Shown: one piece after another, positions 1 through 7,786 of the stretch
Layout of the letters: every line of letters starts with the position of its first letter
Numbering within the stretch: position 1 is the stretch's first letter
NCBI GenBank assembly: GCA_016207665.1
Contig: JACQPG010000043.1
Coordinates: forward strand, 1-49,434
Length of the DNA: 49,434 nucleotides
Reading direction: 5' to 3'
Origin: Elusimicrobiota bacterium
GTDB lineage: Bacteria > Elusimicrobiota > Elusimicrobia > UBA1565 > UBA9628
Notes under the pieces: model-generated
What the model was told of the DNA's origin: nothing
The model's database searches: none
Seen by the model: the letters and a program-made list of their open reading frames with translations, nothing else
Made by a program: the position numbers and the translations under genes

Positions 1-354
1 CCCCTGCGAGCTTACGGTATTGCCCTGGCGCGTGGCTGAGCCGGAGGTGTTGACGCTTTGGCCGCCGGCTCCGGTGTAGGTGGCTTCATGAGCCATCCCC
101 TCGTCGGTCTTGGTCGTCGAGCCGGAGCGGGTGGCCGTTTTGCCGCCCGGCCCGGTCACGGACCCCTGCGAGCTTACGGTATTGCCCTGGCGCGTGGTTG
201 AGCCGGAGGTGTTGACGCTTTGGCCGCCGGCTCCGGTGTAGGTGGCCTCATGAGCCACCCCCTCATCGGTCTTGGTCGTCGAGCCGGAGCGGGTGGCCGT
301 TTTGCCGCCCGGCCCGGTCACGGACCCCTGCGAGCTTACGGTATTGCCCTGGCG
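1..354. repeat. 162-bp tandem repeat, about 2.2 copies in window
   Basis: The unit starting at position 1 recurs at 163 and again at 325, a period of exactly 162 bp (54 codons). The first two copies differ at only a handful of bases; the third is cut off near 354, where unique sequence of the same gene begins. The array continues beyond the left edge. It lies inside a coding region and keeps frame, so it encodes 54-residue protein repeats rather than a non-coding array. Confidence 0.95.
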
Positions 355-564
355 CGTTCTCAGGCTGGAACTTGTCGTTGTTCGACCGGAAAACCCCGTT
401 CGGGAGCCGCTACGGCCGACGGCGCCTGCTGAGCGGCTCCGGGAAGAGCTTCGCGAGGCTGTTGAGCTCCTAGAGCGCGCCAGCGCGGATGCGGCAACGG
501 TGACGATCAGTCCGATCGCCGCCAGGGAAATCAAGGTCTTTCTTCCACGCTTTATATCGTCCAT
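1..564 (-). CDS. Secreted repeat protein, C-terminus beyond window edge
   Basis: This minus-strand gene starts at ATG 564, 6 nt after a perfect AGGAGG ribosome binding site, and stays open for 188 codons to the left edge. Residues 1 to about 30 form a signal peptide: a basic start (DDIKRGRK), a hydrophobic core and an ALA-type cleavage region. A Ser/Arg-rich linker follows (residues 31-70). From there come 54-residue repeats rich in Thr, Ser and Gly, each made of two related halves with cores like TGPGGKTATRSGS and TGAGGQSVNTSGS. This looks like an extended surface or periplasmic repeat protein of the TGPxGxT type seen in assorted Gram-negative genomes. I know no function for it. HtrA lies 84 bp upstream on the same strand, but this gene's own strong binding site suggests separate initiation. 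The total repeat number is unknown. Confidence 0.85.
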   Translation of the reverse strand, partial: MDDIKRGRKTLISLAAIGLIVTVAASALARSRSSTASRSSSRSRSAGAVGRSGSRTGFSGRTTTSSSLRTRQGNTVSSQGSVTGPGGKTATRSGSTTKTDEGVAHEATYTGAGGQSVNTSGSTTRQGNTVSSQGSVTGPGGKTATRSGSTTKTDEGMAHEATYTGAGGQSVNTSGSATRQGNTVSSQG

Positions 565-648
565 GCGCTTCCTCCTAAATTTATCGATCGATAATAACAT
601 AAATGCTCTGACGTTTATGGCGTCTTGGAAGGATGGCCGGCCAATGGG

Positions 649-1713
649 CTAGTGCAAAGGCGCTTCGACCAGCAGCGTGCTTTCTCCCCGTCTGATCCGC
701 AGCCTTATGCGCTCTCCCGGGACTTTGGAGCTCAGCGCTTCGTAGAGCTTGAGTATGGGATCAGGGGATTGGCTCAGGTCGACCTCGTCGGCCTGGATGA
801 TGATATCGCCGGTCATGAGCCCTCCGGCGCCTTCAGAGCCAGTCATGACCTTCACTCCGGGAGCTTCGTTGGGCCCGGGTAGGTCGATCTTGATCCCGAT
901 CTGCGCTCGCGCCAGCGCCCCCGACTTGGCGTAGCGCCCCAGCGCTTTTTTCACGTTGTTAGAGGGTATGGCGAAGCCCACGCCGTCGGCCGTCGCCGCG
1001 ACCGCGGTATTGATCCCTATCATATGGCCTTCCATGTCGATGAGAGGGCCGCCGGAATTTCCGGGGTTGATCGGGGTATCGGTCTGTATCAGGGTGGAAA
1101 GGTTCAGACCGGGTTGGTTGAGGGTCTGCTTGGCGTTGCTGATGATGCCGGCCGTTTTGGTGTTCCTCAGGCCGAAGGGATGGCCGATAGCGATCACGTC
1201 GTCGCCGTCCTCGACCAGATCCGAGTCGCCTAAAGGCAGGCTGGCCAGGCCGCCGGCCTGGATGCGCAACAAGGCGATATCCTCCTTGGGCTCGAGATCG
1301 ATGACCGTGCCTTTGATCTTCCTGCCGTCGAGCAGGACCACATCGACGCCCCCGCCTTTCCCGGCGTTTTCGACCACGTGGGCGTTGGTCACGACGAGAC
1401 CGCTGTAAGAGTCGAGTATGACCCCCGAGCCCAGCCCGCCGCGCTTCTTGGGATTCTTCTTGCCCATCCCGTCCTCGACCGGCGCGCGCTCCTGGCCGAC
1501 ACGGATCAAGACCACGGCCGGCTGGGCCTGCTTGATGACTCGCTTCCGGTTGCGCATCGCGGCCGTCTCGATCGGGGTCTGGCGAGGGCCATGCGCGGCC
1601 GGCAGCACGCTCAGGCCCGGGGAAACCGCGTCCCACACCGCTTTATAGGTCCGGCCGTCGAATCCATCGGCCATGGCCAGGGAGACGCTGAAAAGGATCA
1701 AGGTATGCAGCAT
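649..1713 (-). CDS. HtrA/DegP-family serine protease with one PDZ domain
   Basis: A 354-residue periplasmic serine protease of the trypsin-like HtrA family, which degrades or refolds damaged envelope proteins. A short signal peptide (about residues 1-15, ending AMA) is followed by a roughly 45-residue linker. The protease domain shows the complete triad: His112 in TNAHVV, Asp145 in KEDIALLRI and Ser220 in NPGNSGGPL. The C-terminus (about 265-354) matches one PDZ domain, beginning around GIKIDLPG and including the LMTGDIIIQAD segment. It therefore resembles DegS or single-PDZ HtrA in size rather than two-PDZ DegP, but the cleavable-looking leader argues against a DegS-type anchor. The start has no Shine-Dalgarno sequence; a TATATT hexamer lies 6 nt upstream, suggesting a leaderless message. 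The exact paralogue name (degP, degQ, degS) cannot be settled here. Confidence 0.95.
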   Translation of the reverse strand: MLHTLILFSVSLAMADGFDGRTYKAVWDAVSPGLSVLPAAHGPRQTPIETAAMRNRKRVIKQAQPAVVLIRVGQERAPVEDGMGKKNPKKRGGLGSGVILDSYSGLVVTNAHVVENAGKGGGVDVVLLDGRKIKGTVIDLEPKEDIALLRIQAGGLASLPLGDSDLVEDGDDVIAIGHPFGLRNTKTAGIISNAKQTLNQPGLNLSTLIQTDTPINPGNSGGPLIDMEGHMIGINTAVAATADGVGFAIPSNNVKKALGRYAKSGALARAQIGIKIDLPGPNEAPGVKVMTGSEGAGGLMTGDIIIQADEVDLSQSPDPILKLYEALSSKVPGERIRLRIRRGESTLLVEAPLH

Positions 1714-1719
1714 AAAGGC

Positions 1720-1725
1720 AATATA
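1720..1725 (-). promoter_or_regulatory. Putative -10 box of the htrA-like gene
   Basis: On the minus strand TATATT ends 6 nt before the ATG at 1713. No convincing -35 is visible at the expected distance. Initiation about 7 nt downstream would put the start codon at or next to the 5' end of the mRNA. Confidence 0.4.
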
Positions 1726-1812
1726 ACGGAATGCTCTCGTTCTAGCCTGGGCCTTAAAGGGAGGCTGGGAACGGCTTTTGGGCCCCGCGTGGATTAGGAC
1801 AAAGGACCTAGA

Positions 1813-2478
1813 TCAGCGACGCCGGCCTTTAGGGAGGACAAGGCCCAACAGGGAGATGCCTCCGATGAAGCCGCCGATATGGGCCCACCAGGCCACGCCG
1901 CCGGCCTGGCTGCCGGAAAGGGCCAGGCTGCCCGCGTAAAACTGGGACCAGAGCCAAAGGAGGAGAAACAGGAATGCCGGCACCTCCACGGTCTGGAGGA
2001 ATATGAAGATCGGGACCAGCGTCAACACGCGCGCGCGTGGAAACAGAATGAAATAGGCGCCCATCACTCCGGCGATGGCTCCCGAGGCGCCGATCATGGG
2101 CACGGACGAGCCCCAGGAGGCCAGCAGCTGCGCCATGGCCGCCGAGATGCCCGAGAGCAGATAGAAGAGCAGGAAACGCAGATGGCCCAGGCGGTCTTCT
2201 ACGTTATCGCCGAATATATAAAGGATCCAGAGATTGGAGAGCACATGGGCCCAACCGCCATGCAGGAATTGCGAGCTCAAAAAGGGCAGCCAGGAGTCCG
2301 CTTGGGAGAGGCCGTGGGCGTAGCGTATAGGCACGAGACCGTACTCCCGTACCAGGGCCTCGAGCCCGCTCGGGCTCAACGACAGCTCGAAGAAGAACAC
2401 CGCGGCGTTGGCCGCGATCAGCCCCAGGTTGACGATCGGGAAGGAGCGGCTGGGAACATTGTCTCGCAGGGGGAACAT
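1813..2478 (-). CDS. Rhomboid-family intramembrane serine protease
   Basis: A 221-residue polytopic membrane protein of the rhomboid family, which cleaves transmembrane segments of other membrane proteins. The conserved features are present: the HGGWAHVLSNLW segment (His73, His78, Asn82) in the second transmembrane region, the catalytic Ser132 in GASGA, and the catalytic His200 in WWAHIGG. About six membrane segments can be read. The MFPLRDN start is typical of a widespread bacterial subgroup. It is divergent from cysS with only 26 bp between start codons. An in-frame ATG at 2491 is possible but would fall on the putative -10. A second, unrelated-looking rhomboid lies at 45005-45817. Substrate unknown. 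Confidence 0.93.
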   Translation of the reverse strand: MFPLRDNVPSRSFPIVNLGLIAANAAVFFFELSLSPSGLEALVREYGLVPIRYAHGLSQADSWLPFLSSQFLHGGWAHVLSNLWILYIFGDNVEDRLGHLRFLLFYLLSGISAAMAQLLASWGSSVPMIGASGAIAGVMGAYFILFPRARVLTLVPIFIFLQTVEVPAFLFLLLWLWSQFYAGSLALSGSQAGGVAWWAHIGGFIGGISLLGLVLPKGRRR

Positions 2479-2489
2479 ACCCGTCGCGC

Positions 2490-2499
2490 ATTATATCCT
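2490..2499. promoter_or_regulatory. Overlapping divergent -10 boxes of rhomboid and cysS
   Basis: The 26-bp gap between the divergent start codons 2478 and 2505 holds TATAAT on the minus strand (2490-2495, 11 nt before the rhomboid ATG) and TATCCT on the plus strand (2494-2499, 5 nt before ATG 2505). No ribosome binding site fits in the gap. The two promoters would have to exclude each other. No clear -35 boxes are seen. Confidence 0.4.
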
Positions 2500-2504
2500 A
2501 GAAT

Positions 2505-3893
2505 ATGGCCATGGCGCTCAAACTCTATAATACCCTGACTCGCGTCGAGGAGGAGTTCAAGCCGCTTTCTGCGGTGGTCGGGCTCTATACCTGCGGTCCC
2601 ACGGTGTACAACTATCAGCACGTGGGCAATTACCGCACCTATATCTTCGAGGATCTGCTCAAACGCACCCTCAAGCTGCTGGGTTTCTCGGTCCGGCACG
2701 TGATGAATATCACCGATGTCGGCCATCTCGTCAGCGACGCGGACGAGGGCGAGGACAAGATGGAGGTCGGCTCGGCCAGGGAGGGCAAGACCGCCTGGGA
2801 CATCGCCAAGACCTATACCGAGGCCTTTCTCGAGGATGGCGTCCGGTTGAGGCTCGAGCCTCCCGACGTGCTTTGCAAGGCCACGGATCACGTGCCGGAG
2901 CAGATCGAGCTGGTCAGGCGCCTGGAGGCTAAGGGATTCATCTATAGGACCGGGGATGGACTGTATTTCGACACCGCGCGCTTTCCGGACTACGGGAAGC
3001 TGGCGGGAGGTTCTCAACGCCTGGCCGGGCTTCAGGCCGGCGCCCGGGTCGAGGCCAACCCGGAGAAACGCAATCCGTCCGATTTCGCGGTTTGGAAATT
3101 CTCGCCGAAGGGGAAAAAGCGCCATATGGAGTGGGATTCCCCCTGGGGACGCGGTTTCCCGGGCTGGCATATCGAATGCTCGGCCATGGCGATGAAATAC
3201 CTGGGCGAGTCTTTCGACATCCACTGCGGCGGCATCGATCATGTGCCGATCCACCATACCAACGAGATCGCCCAATCCGAGGGCGCGACGGGCAAGCCCT
3301 TCGTGCGCTATTGGCTGCACGGCGAGTTCCTGTTGATGAATACCGCCAAGATGGCCAAGTCCAAGGGCGGCTTCATCACCTTGCGCCATCTCATGGAAAA
3401 GGGCTTCGACCCGCTGGATTATCGCTATCATTGCCTGACGGCCCATTATCGCAAACAACTCGATTTCAGCTGGGAAGCCCTGGAGTCCTCCAAGACGGCC
3501 CGGCGCCGGTTGAGGGAGCTCGCGCTCGCGTTCAAGAAGGAGCCGGCCAAGCCGGCTTGCGCCGACGACGAAACGGCGTTCCGGCGCGCCTTGGAGGACG
3601 ATCTGAACGTTCCCGGGGCTCTGGCCTCGGTATGGGAGGGCTTGAGGCGACAGGACATCCCCGCCGGGGCTAAGGCGGCGCTTTTGCGCATGGCCGAGGA
3701 TTTGTTCCGCCTCGGCCTCTTCGATGAGGCGGAACAGGCGCTCGACGGCGAGCTTGAGCGCCTGCTCCACGAAAGGGAGCAGGCGCGCCGCAGCAAGGAT
3801 TTTTCCCGCTCGGACGAATTGCGCCGCGAACTGGAGCGTAGAGGCTTGCTCGTCGAGGATACGGCGCAGGGCCAGCGATGGCGGCGCAAGTGA
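2505..3893 (+). CDS. cysS: Cysteinyl-tRNA synthetase
   Basis: Class I aminoacyl-tRNA synthetase that charges tRNA(Cys); 462 residues, the usual family length. The zinc site is complete: Cys30 in YTCGPTVY, Cys225 in HIECSAMA, His250 and Glu254 in the HHTNEIAQSE segment. The HIGH-type signature appears as HVGN (residues 39-42). The KMSKS loop reads KMAKS (282-286), a substitution at the third position of the motif. The C-terminal helical domain ends with the usual LLVEDTAQGQRWR-type tail. A second ATG at 2511 gives the MALKLYNT start more typical of the family, so the true start may be two codons later. It is the first gene of a run with rlmB, the CDF exporter and thiamine pyrophosphokinase. 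Confidence 0.97.
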   Translation: MAMALKLYNTLTRVEEEFKPLSAVVGLYTCGPTVYNYQHVGNYRTYIFEDLLKRTLKLLGFSVRHVMNITDVGHLVSDADEGEDKMEVGSAREGKTAWDIAKTYTEAFLEDGVRLRLEPPDVLCKATDHVPEQIELVRRLEAKGFIYRTGDGLYFDTARFPDYGKLAGGSQRLAGLQAGARVEANPEKRNPSDFAVWKFSPKGKKRHMEWDSPWGRGFPGWHIECSAMAMKYLGESFDIHCGGIDHVPIHHTNEIAQSEGATGKPFVRYWLHGEFLLMNTAKMAKSKGGFITLRHLMEKGFDPLDYRYHCLTAHYRKQLDFSWEALESSKTARRRLRELALAFKKEPAKPACADDETAFRRALEDDLNVPGALASVWEGLRRQDIPAGAKAALLRMAEDLFRLGLFDEAEQALDGELERLLHEREQARRSKDFSRSDELRRELERRGLLVEDTAQGQRWRRK

Positions 3894-3894
3894 C

Positions 3895-4635
3895 ATGAAG
3901 TGGATCGCCGGCCGGCATTCGGTCGAGGAGACCCTGAGGGCCAAGCCCGACTGCGTGCGGGAGCTTTGGGTGCAGCACGAGATGAAGAATCCGGCGGTGT
4001 CCGATCTCGTGCGCCTGGCGCGCTCGGCCGGAGTCCGGGTCCAGTTCCGGCCCGGACACGAGCTGGATCGGGTCACGGGCGGCGCCAAGCATCAAGGTTT
4101 CGCCATCAAGGTCGAGGACCGGGTCACGCGCGACTTTTTCTCGTTCCTCAAGGGATTGAACGATGAGTCGAAGAAGGGGTTGGTGCTGGTGGCGTTGGAC
4201 CAGATCCAGGATCCTCACAATCTCGGAGCGATCGCCAGATCGGCGGCCAATTTGGGCGCCCGCGGGCTCATACTTCCCGAGAGGCGGGCCGCGCCCGTCA
4301 CCCCTACCTCCGTGCAGGCCTCCGCGGGCGCGATCCAAAAGATAGAGGTGTTCACGGTGGTCAACGTGTCCCAGGCCCTGGATCGGGCGAAGGGGTCCGG
4401 GTTTTGGATCTACGGGGCCGACGCCTCGGGTCGCGCGGCCTGGGACACGGTCATCAACATTCCCCTGATCCTGGTCATCGGGTCCGAGGGCCGGGGGCTG
4501 CGGCCTTTGGTGCGCGCCAGTTGCGACGAACTGTTGAGCGTCCCCCAGTCCAAGGCCGGGGTCGAGAGCCTGAATGCTTCTTGCGCCGCGACGGCCTTGC
4601 TCTACGAGATCGCCCGGCAGGCTGCCCATGCTTGA
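3895..4635 (+). CDS. rlmB: SpoU-family 23S rRNA 2'-O-ribose methyltransferase (RlmB-like)
   Basis: A 246-residue SPOUT/TrmH-family methyltransferase. Beginning at ATG 3895, one base after the cysS stop codon, the protein opens with the RlmB substrate-binding domain (WIAGRHSVEETLRA). The catalytic domain carries the three SpoU motifs: LDQIQDPHNLGAIARSA (motif 1, with Asn and Arg), LVIGSEGRGL (motif 2) and SLNASCAATALLYE (motif 3), which form the trefoil knot that binds S-adenosylmethionine. E. coli RlmB methylates G2251 of 23S rRNA; the N-terminal domain supports that assignment over TrmH, but related paralogues act on other sites. Adjacency to cysS is a common bacterial arrangement. The in-frame extension upstream to 3724 lies inside cysS and is not used. 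Confidence 0.92.
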   Translation: MKWIAGRHSVEETLRAKPDCVRELWVQHEMKNPAVSDLVRLARSAGVRVQFRPGHELDRVTGGAKHQGFAIKVEDRVTRDFFSFLKGLNDESKKGLVLVALDQIQDPHNLGAIARSAANLGARGLILPERRAAPVTPTSVQASAGAIQKIEVFTVVNVSQALDRAKGSGFWIYGADASGRAAWDTVINIPLILVIGSEGRGLRPLVRASCDELLSVPQSKAGVESLNASCAATALLYEIARQAAHA

Positions 4636-5512
4636 GCTCAACGCCGGGCGATCGCGCTGCGAACATCCCCCGGCTCCCGGAAGCTCCATGCGCGCCGCCG
4701 GGTTGGCCTTCGTCCTGACCGGCATCTTCTTCATCGTCGAGCTGATCGGAGGCTGGTGGACAGGGAGCCTGGCCCTGATCTCCGACGCCATGCACATGGG
4801 CGTCGACATGATCGCCTTGGGAATGACGCTGTTCGCGGCCGTCATGAGCCAGAAGCCTCCGGACGCCAAGCGCACTTTCGGCTACAAGAGGGTCGAGGTT
4901 CTGGCCGCCCTCGGCAACGGCGTCGGCCTGTGGATCGCGACGGGCGTGATCTTGCGCGAAGCCTATGGACGTTTCGTCTTTCCGCTTCCCGTGGCCGCCC
5001 CGCAGATGCTCCTGATCGCGGGCATAGGGTTGGTATGCAATATCATCTCGGGTTCGATCCTATACCGCTCCAGCAGGGACAACATCAATCTGAGGGGCGC
5101 CTTTCTTCATGTCTGGGCCGATGCCATGGGTTCGTTGGTGGCCATTGGAGCCGGGTTCATCATACTCAAGACGCGCTGGTATCAAGCCGACGCGATCGCC
5201 AGCGTCTTGATCTGCCTGGGCATCGTCGGCACGTCCTTTTGGCTGCTGCGCGACTCCATCCACATCCTTCTCGAAGGGGCGCCTCCCCATCTGGATCTGG
5301 AGGAGATACGCTCGGCCTTGTCCGGCTTGGCCGGCGTGCGCGAGGTACACGACCTCCATCTTTGGTCCCTGAGCCAAGGCAGCGAATCGATGAGCGGACA
5401 TCTCGTAGTCGAGCCGGGGAGCGATCCGGCCGAGGTGCTCAAGGCGGGCACGCAGTTGCTCAAGGAGCGCTTCTCGCTCTCGCATATCACCCTTCAGATC
5501 GAGCGCCCGTGA
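4628..5512 (+). CDS. Cation diffusion facilitator (CzcD/ZitB-type) metal exporter
   Basis: A 294-residue inner-membrane antiporter that expels Zn(II) or related divalent metals in exchange for protons. About six transmembrane segments occupy residues 22-215. The intramembrane site is visible in the second helix (Asp53, His56 and Asp60 in SDAMHMGVD) and in the fifth (His161 and Asp165 in HVWAD). The soluble C-terminal domain contains the HDLHLWSLSQG segment characteristic of the CzcD/ZitB branch. I chose ATG 4628, which overlaps the rlmB stop by 8 bp and implies translational coupling. The hydrophilic N-terminus (HPPAPGSS) is less His-rich than in many zinc exporters. The metal specificity cannot be read from sequence alone. 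Confidence 0.93.
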   Translation: MLELNAGRSRCEHPPAPGSSMRAAGLAFVLTGIFFIVELIGGWWTGSLALISDAMHMGVDMIALGMTLFAAVMSQKPPDAKRTFGYKRVEVLAALGNGVGLWIATGVILREAYGRFVFPLPVAAPQMLLIAGIGLVCNIISGSILYRSSRDNINLRGAFLHVWADAMGSLVAIGAGFIILKTRWYQADAIASVLICLGIVGTSFWLLRDSIHILLEGAPPHLDLEEIRSALSGLAGVREVHDLHLWSLSQGSESMSGHLVVEPGSDPAEVLKAGTQLLKERFSLSHITLQIERP

Positions 5513-6156
5513 CCAAGCGCGGCGGCGGCTTGCTCCTGCTCAACGGTGAGATGCCCGATCCCGCCTTGGTGCGATGGGCCGCCAAGCGATGCCGGGTCAT
5601 TCTTTGCGCTGACGGCGGGCTTCGGCATGCCATGGACCTGGGCCTGCGGCCGGACCTCGTCGTGGGAGATATGGACTCGCTGCCTCGCCCGCTGCCTCGG
5701 ACTCAGGCCACCTTTCTCTGCGATTTCGATTCCGACCGCTCCGATTTCGAGAAGGCCCTCGAGCTCTGCTCCGAGCTGCGCCTGGATCCGCTTTACGTGG
5801 CCGGAGCCGGGGGGGGACGCATGGACCATCTCATGGTCAATCTCGCTCTCTGCGAGAAATACGGCCGCGCCAACCGGCTCGTGCTGCTGGATCGCGGCTA
5901 TGGCTTATGGTTGGGAAAGGGCCGCCACGCGCTAGACATTCCCAAGGGCTCGTTGTTCTCCCTGCTGGCCAGCCCGCGGGCCGTGGTGACTCTTTCAGGA
6001 GCGCGCTACCCGCTCAAACGCCAGGCTTTGAGCGCGGGAAGCCGAGGCTTGAGCAATGTCTCCACGGGAAGAGTGCGATTTCAAGTCCATCAAGGGCGGA
6101 TATGGGTTTTCCTCTTCCACTGGCGGCGCTATCATGGTCGCGTCAAAAGAAATTGA
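5509..6156 (+). CDS. thiN: Thiamine pyrophosphokinase
   Basis: A 215-residue cytoplasmic enzyme that converts thiamine and ATP into thiamine diphosphate (EC 2.7.6.2). The N-terminal catalytic domain shows the family pattern in order: CADGGLRHAMDLGLRPDLVVGDMDS, quoted in part (CADGG, then GDMDS), the acidic SDRSDFEKAL segment, and GAGGGRMDHLMVNL. The C-terminal thiamine-binding beta domain contains PKGSLFSLLA and GARYPLKRQAL. The start is the GTG at 5509, whose last two bases open the TGA stop of the CDF gene (5510-5512), a tight coupling. It ends the cysS run. The length agrees with bacterial ThiN rather than the longer eukaryotic enzymes. Confidence 0.93.
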   Translation: MTKRGGGLLLLNGEMPDPALVRWAAKRCRVILCADGGLRHAMDLGLRPDLVVGDMDSLPRPLPRTQATFLCDFDSDRSDFEKALELCSELRLDPLYVAGAGGGRMDHLMVNLALCEKYGRANRLVLLDRGYGLWLGKGRHALDIPKGSLFSLLASPRAVVTLSGARYPLKRQALSAGSRGLSNVSTGRVRFQVHQGRIWVFLFHWRRYHGRVKRN

Positions 6157-6221
6157 CTTGATCTCGACCAGGGCGCTGTTCGGGCCGCAATGTCGAGTTC
6201 TGCTTCCCGAGAGTGTCGTCA

Positions 6222-6250
6222 TTGACAGGCCTTGGAGCGCGAGCTAAACT
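6222..6250 (+). promoter_or_regulatory. Sigma-70 promoter of the Ycf46-like operon
   Basis: TTGACA (6222-6227), a 17-bp spacer and TAAACT (6245-6250): a consensus -35 and a good -10 at ideal spacing. The expected start of transcription, near 6257, is only 2-4 nt before the ATG at 6260, and no ribosome binding site exists. This is the clearest leaderless arrangement in the window. Confidence 0.8.
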
Positions 6251-6259
6251 GAGGGCCTG

Positions 6260-7786
6260 ATGGGCCCCCTCAAGCAGGAGATAGAGCTCGAAGTGCTCAT
6301 CCGGGCTCGCTTCCCTCTCATCTATCTGGTCTCCTGGGAGGAGCAGCGAGCCTTGGCCATGATCGAGGGCATCTCCCAGAGACAGCGCAAGAAGCTGCTC
6401 TCCTGGAGCATCACCGAGGGATTCGGCCAAGATCTCGGCCAGTCCGCCGCCAAGGACCCTCAGGCCGCTTTGTGCCAGATCGGCGAGCTCCGGGAGCCCG
6501 CGCTCATCGTCTTGAAGGATTTCCATGCCTGCATGCAGGATCCGGGCATCATACGCAGGCTGAGGGATCTGGTCGCCAGCTTCAAGTCCAGCTTCAAGAC
6601 TTTGATCATACTGTCCCCGACCTTGACCGTTCCCGTGGAGCTGGAAAAGGACTTGATGGTGATCGATTATGACCTGCCGGGACAAGAGGAGCTCAAATCC
6701 CTGCTGGAGCGGGTGATCGCCGCCTCCCAGGCGGGGAATAAATTCGCCGTCGACCTCTCCGGCGCGCAGAAGGATCGTTTGATCCAATCGCTGCAGGGAT
6801 TGACCTTGTCGGAGGCCGAGAACGCCCTGGCCCATGCCGTGGTCAAGAACGACAAGTTGGACATCTCCGCCGTGGACGTGGTCCTTGAGGACATCAAGCA
6901 GATCATCCGCAAGTCCAAGCTCTTGGAATATTTCGAGGCGAAGGAGGAATTCGCCCAGGTGGGCGGGCTCGAGCCGCTCAAGAACTGGATTGAAAAGCGG
7001 GGGAAGGCCTTTTCGGCGCAAGCCCGAGATTTCGGCCTGCCCCAGCCCAAGGGCTTGCTGCTCTTGGGGGTCCAAGGATGCGGCAAGTCCTTGGTATGCA
7101 AGACCGTGGCGTCGCTGTGGAAGTTCCCGCTCCTGCGCCTCGACATGGGGGCGATCTTCGGGGGCTTCGTGGGTCAATCCGAGGAGAATATGAGGCGGGC
7201 CATAAAGACCGCTGAGGCCGTGGCGCCGTGCGTGCTATGGCTCGATGAGATCGAGAAAGGCCTTTCCGGGACTCAGTCGTCCCATGTTTCGGACGCCGGC
7301 ACTACCGCGCGCGTCTTCTCGACCTTTCTCACCTGGCTGCAGGAAAAGACCAAGCCGGTGTTCATCGCCGCTACTGCCAACAACATCTCCCTCCTTCCCC
7401 CCGAGCTGCTTCGCAAGGGCAGGCTTGACGATATTTTTTTCGTCGATCTTCCGAACGAACAGGAGAGAAAGGAGATATTCTCGATTCACATCGCCAGGCG
7501 CAGGCGTGATCCGGGGCGTTTCGACCTGGAGCGCCTGGCCCAGTCTTCCGGCGGATATTCCGGCGCCGAGATAGAGCAGGCCGTGATCGAGGCCTTGTCC
7601 GAGGCCTTTTCTCAGGGCAAAGAGTTGTCCCAGGACCATATCATCAAGGCTCTCGCGGCCCAGATCCCTCTTTCCAGGACGATGAGCGAGGAGATCGACA
7701 AGCTGAGGCAGTGGGCTTCCACTCGAGCCCGGCCGGCATCGGCGACAAGCCCGATGGCGGCGCAAAATGGCGCCTCCCGTGGCTGA
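6260..7786 (+). CDS. AAA+ ATPase related to cyanobacterial/plastid Ycf46
   Basis: A 508-residue protein with the architecture of Ycf46: an N-terminal non-catalytic domain (about 1-230) followed by a classical AAA+ module. Walker A is GVQGCGKS (270-277). Walker B ends LDEIEK (Asp329, Glu330), and the arginine-finger region reads [10 protein letters not shown] helical lid domain ([17 protein letters not shown]) and a disordered Ala/Ser-rich tail follow. Ycf46 is linked to inorganic carbon use and photosynthesis in cyanobacteria. Homologues are widespread in non-photosynthetic bacteria, where the role is unknown. The next gene overlaps it by 20 bp, so a joint function is likely. It is driven by the promoter at 6222-6250. 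Confidence 0.85.
   Translation: MGPLKQEIELEVLIRARFPLIYLVSWEEQRALAMIEGISQRQRKKLLSWSITEGFGQDLGQSAAKDPQAALCQIGELREPALIVLKDFHACMQDPGIIRRLRDLVASFKSSFKTLIILSPTLTVPVELEKDLMVIDYDLPGQEELKSLLERVIAASQAGNKFAVDLSGAQKDRLIQSLQGLTLSEAENALAHAVVKNDKLDISAVDVVLEDIKQIIRKSKLLEYFEAKEEFAQVGGLEPLKNWIEKRGKAFSAQARDFGLPQPKGLLLLGVQGCGKSLVCKTVASLWKFPLLRLDMGAIFGGFVGQSEENMRRAIKTAEAVAPCVLWLDEIEKGLSGTQSSHVSDAGTTARVFSTFLTWLQEKTKPVFIAATANNISLLPPELLRKGRLDDIFFVDLPNEQERKEIFSIHIARRRRDPGRFDLERLAQSSGGYSGAEIEQAVIEALSEAFSQGKELSQDHIIKALAAQIPLSRTMSEEIDKLRQWASTRARPASATSPMAAQNGASRG

Noticed and set aside
1-354. CRISPR-like array at the left edge
   Set aside because: The 162-bp units follow each other without spacers, stay in frame and translate into a coherent repeat protein behind a signal peptide.
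2418-4088. Long antisense reading frame (556 codons) across cysS and its flanks
   Set aside because: It lies opposite the complete cysS gene, has no recognisable domains and owes its length to GC-rich codon usage. The same applies to 3670-4875 on the minus strand.
4756-5508. Upstream in-frame extension of thiamine pyrophosphokinase
   Set aside because: The extension is an out-of-frame reading of the CDF exporter. Enzyme homology starts at the GTG at 5509.
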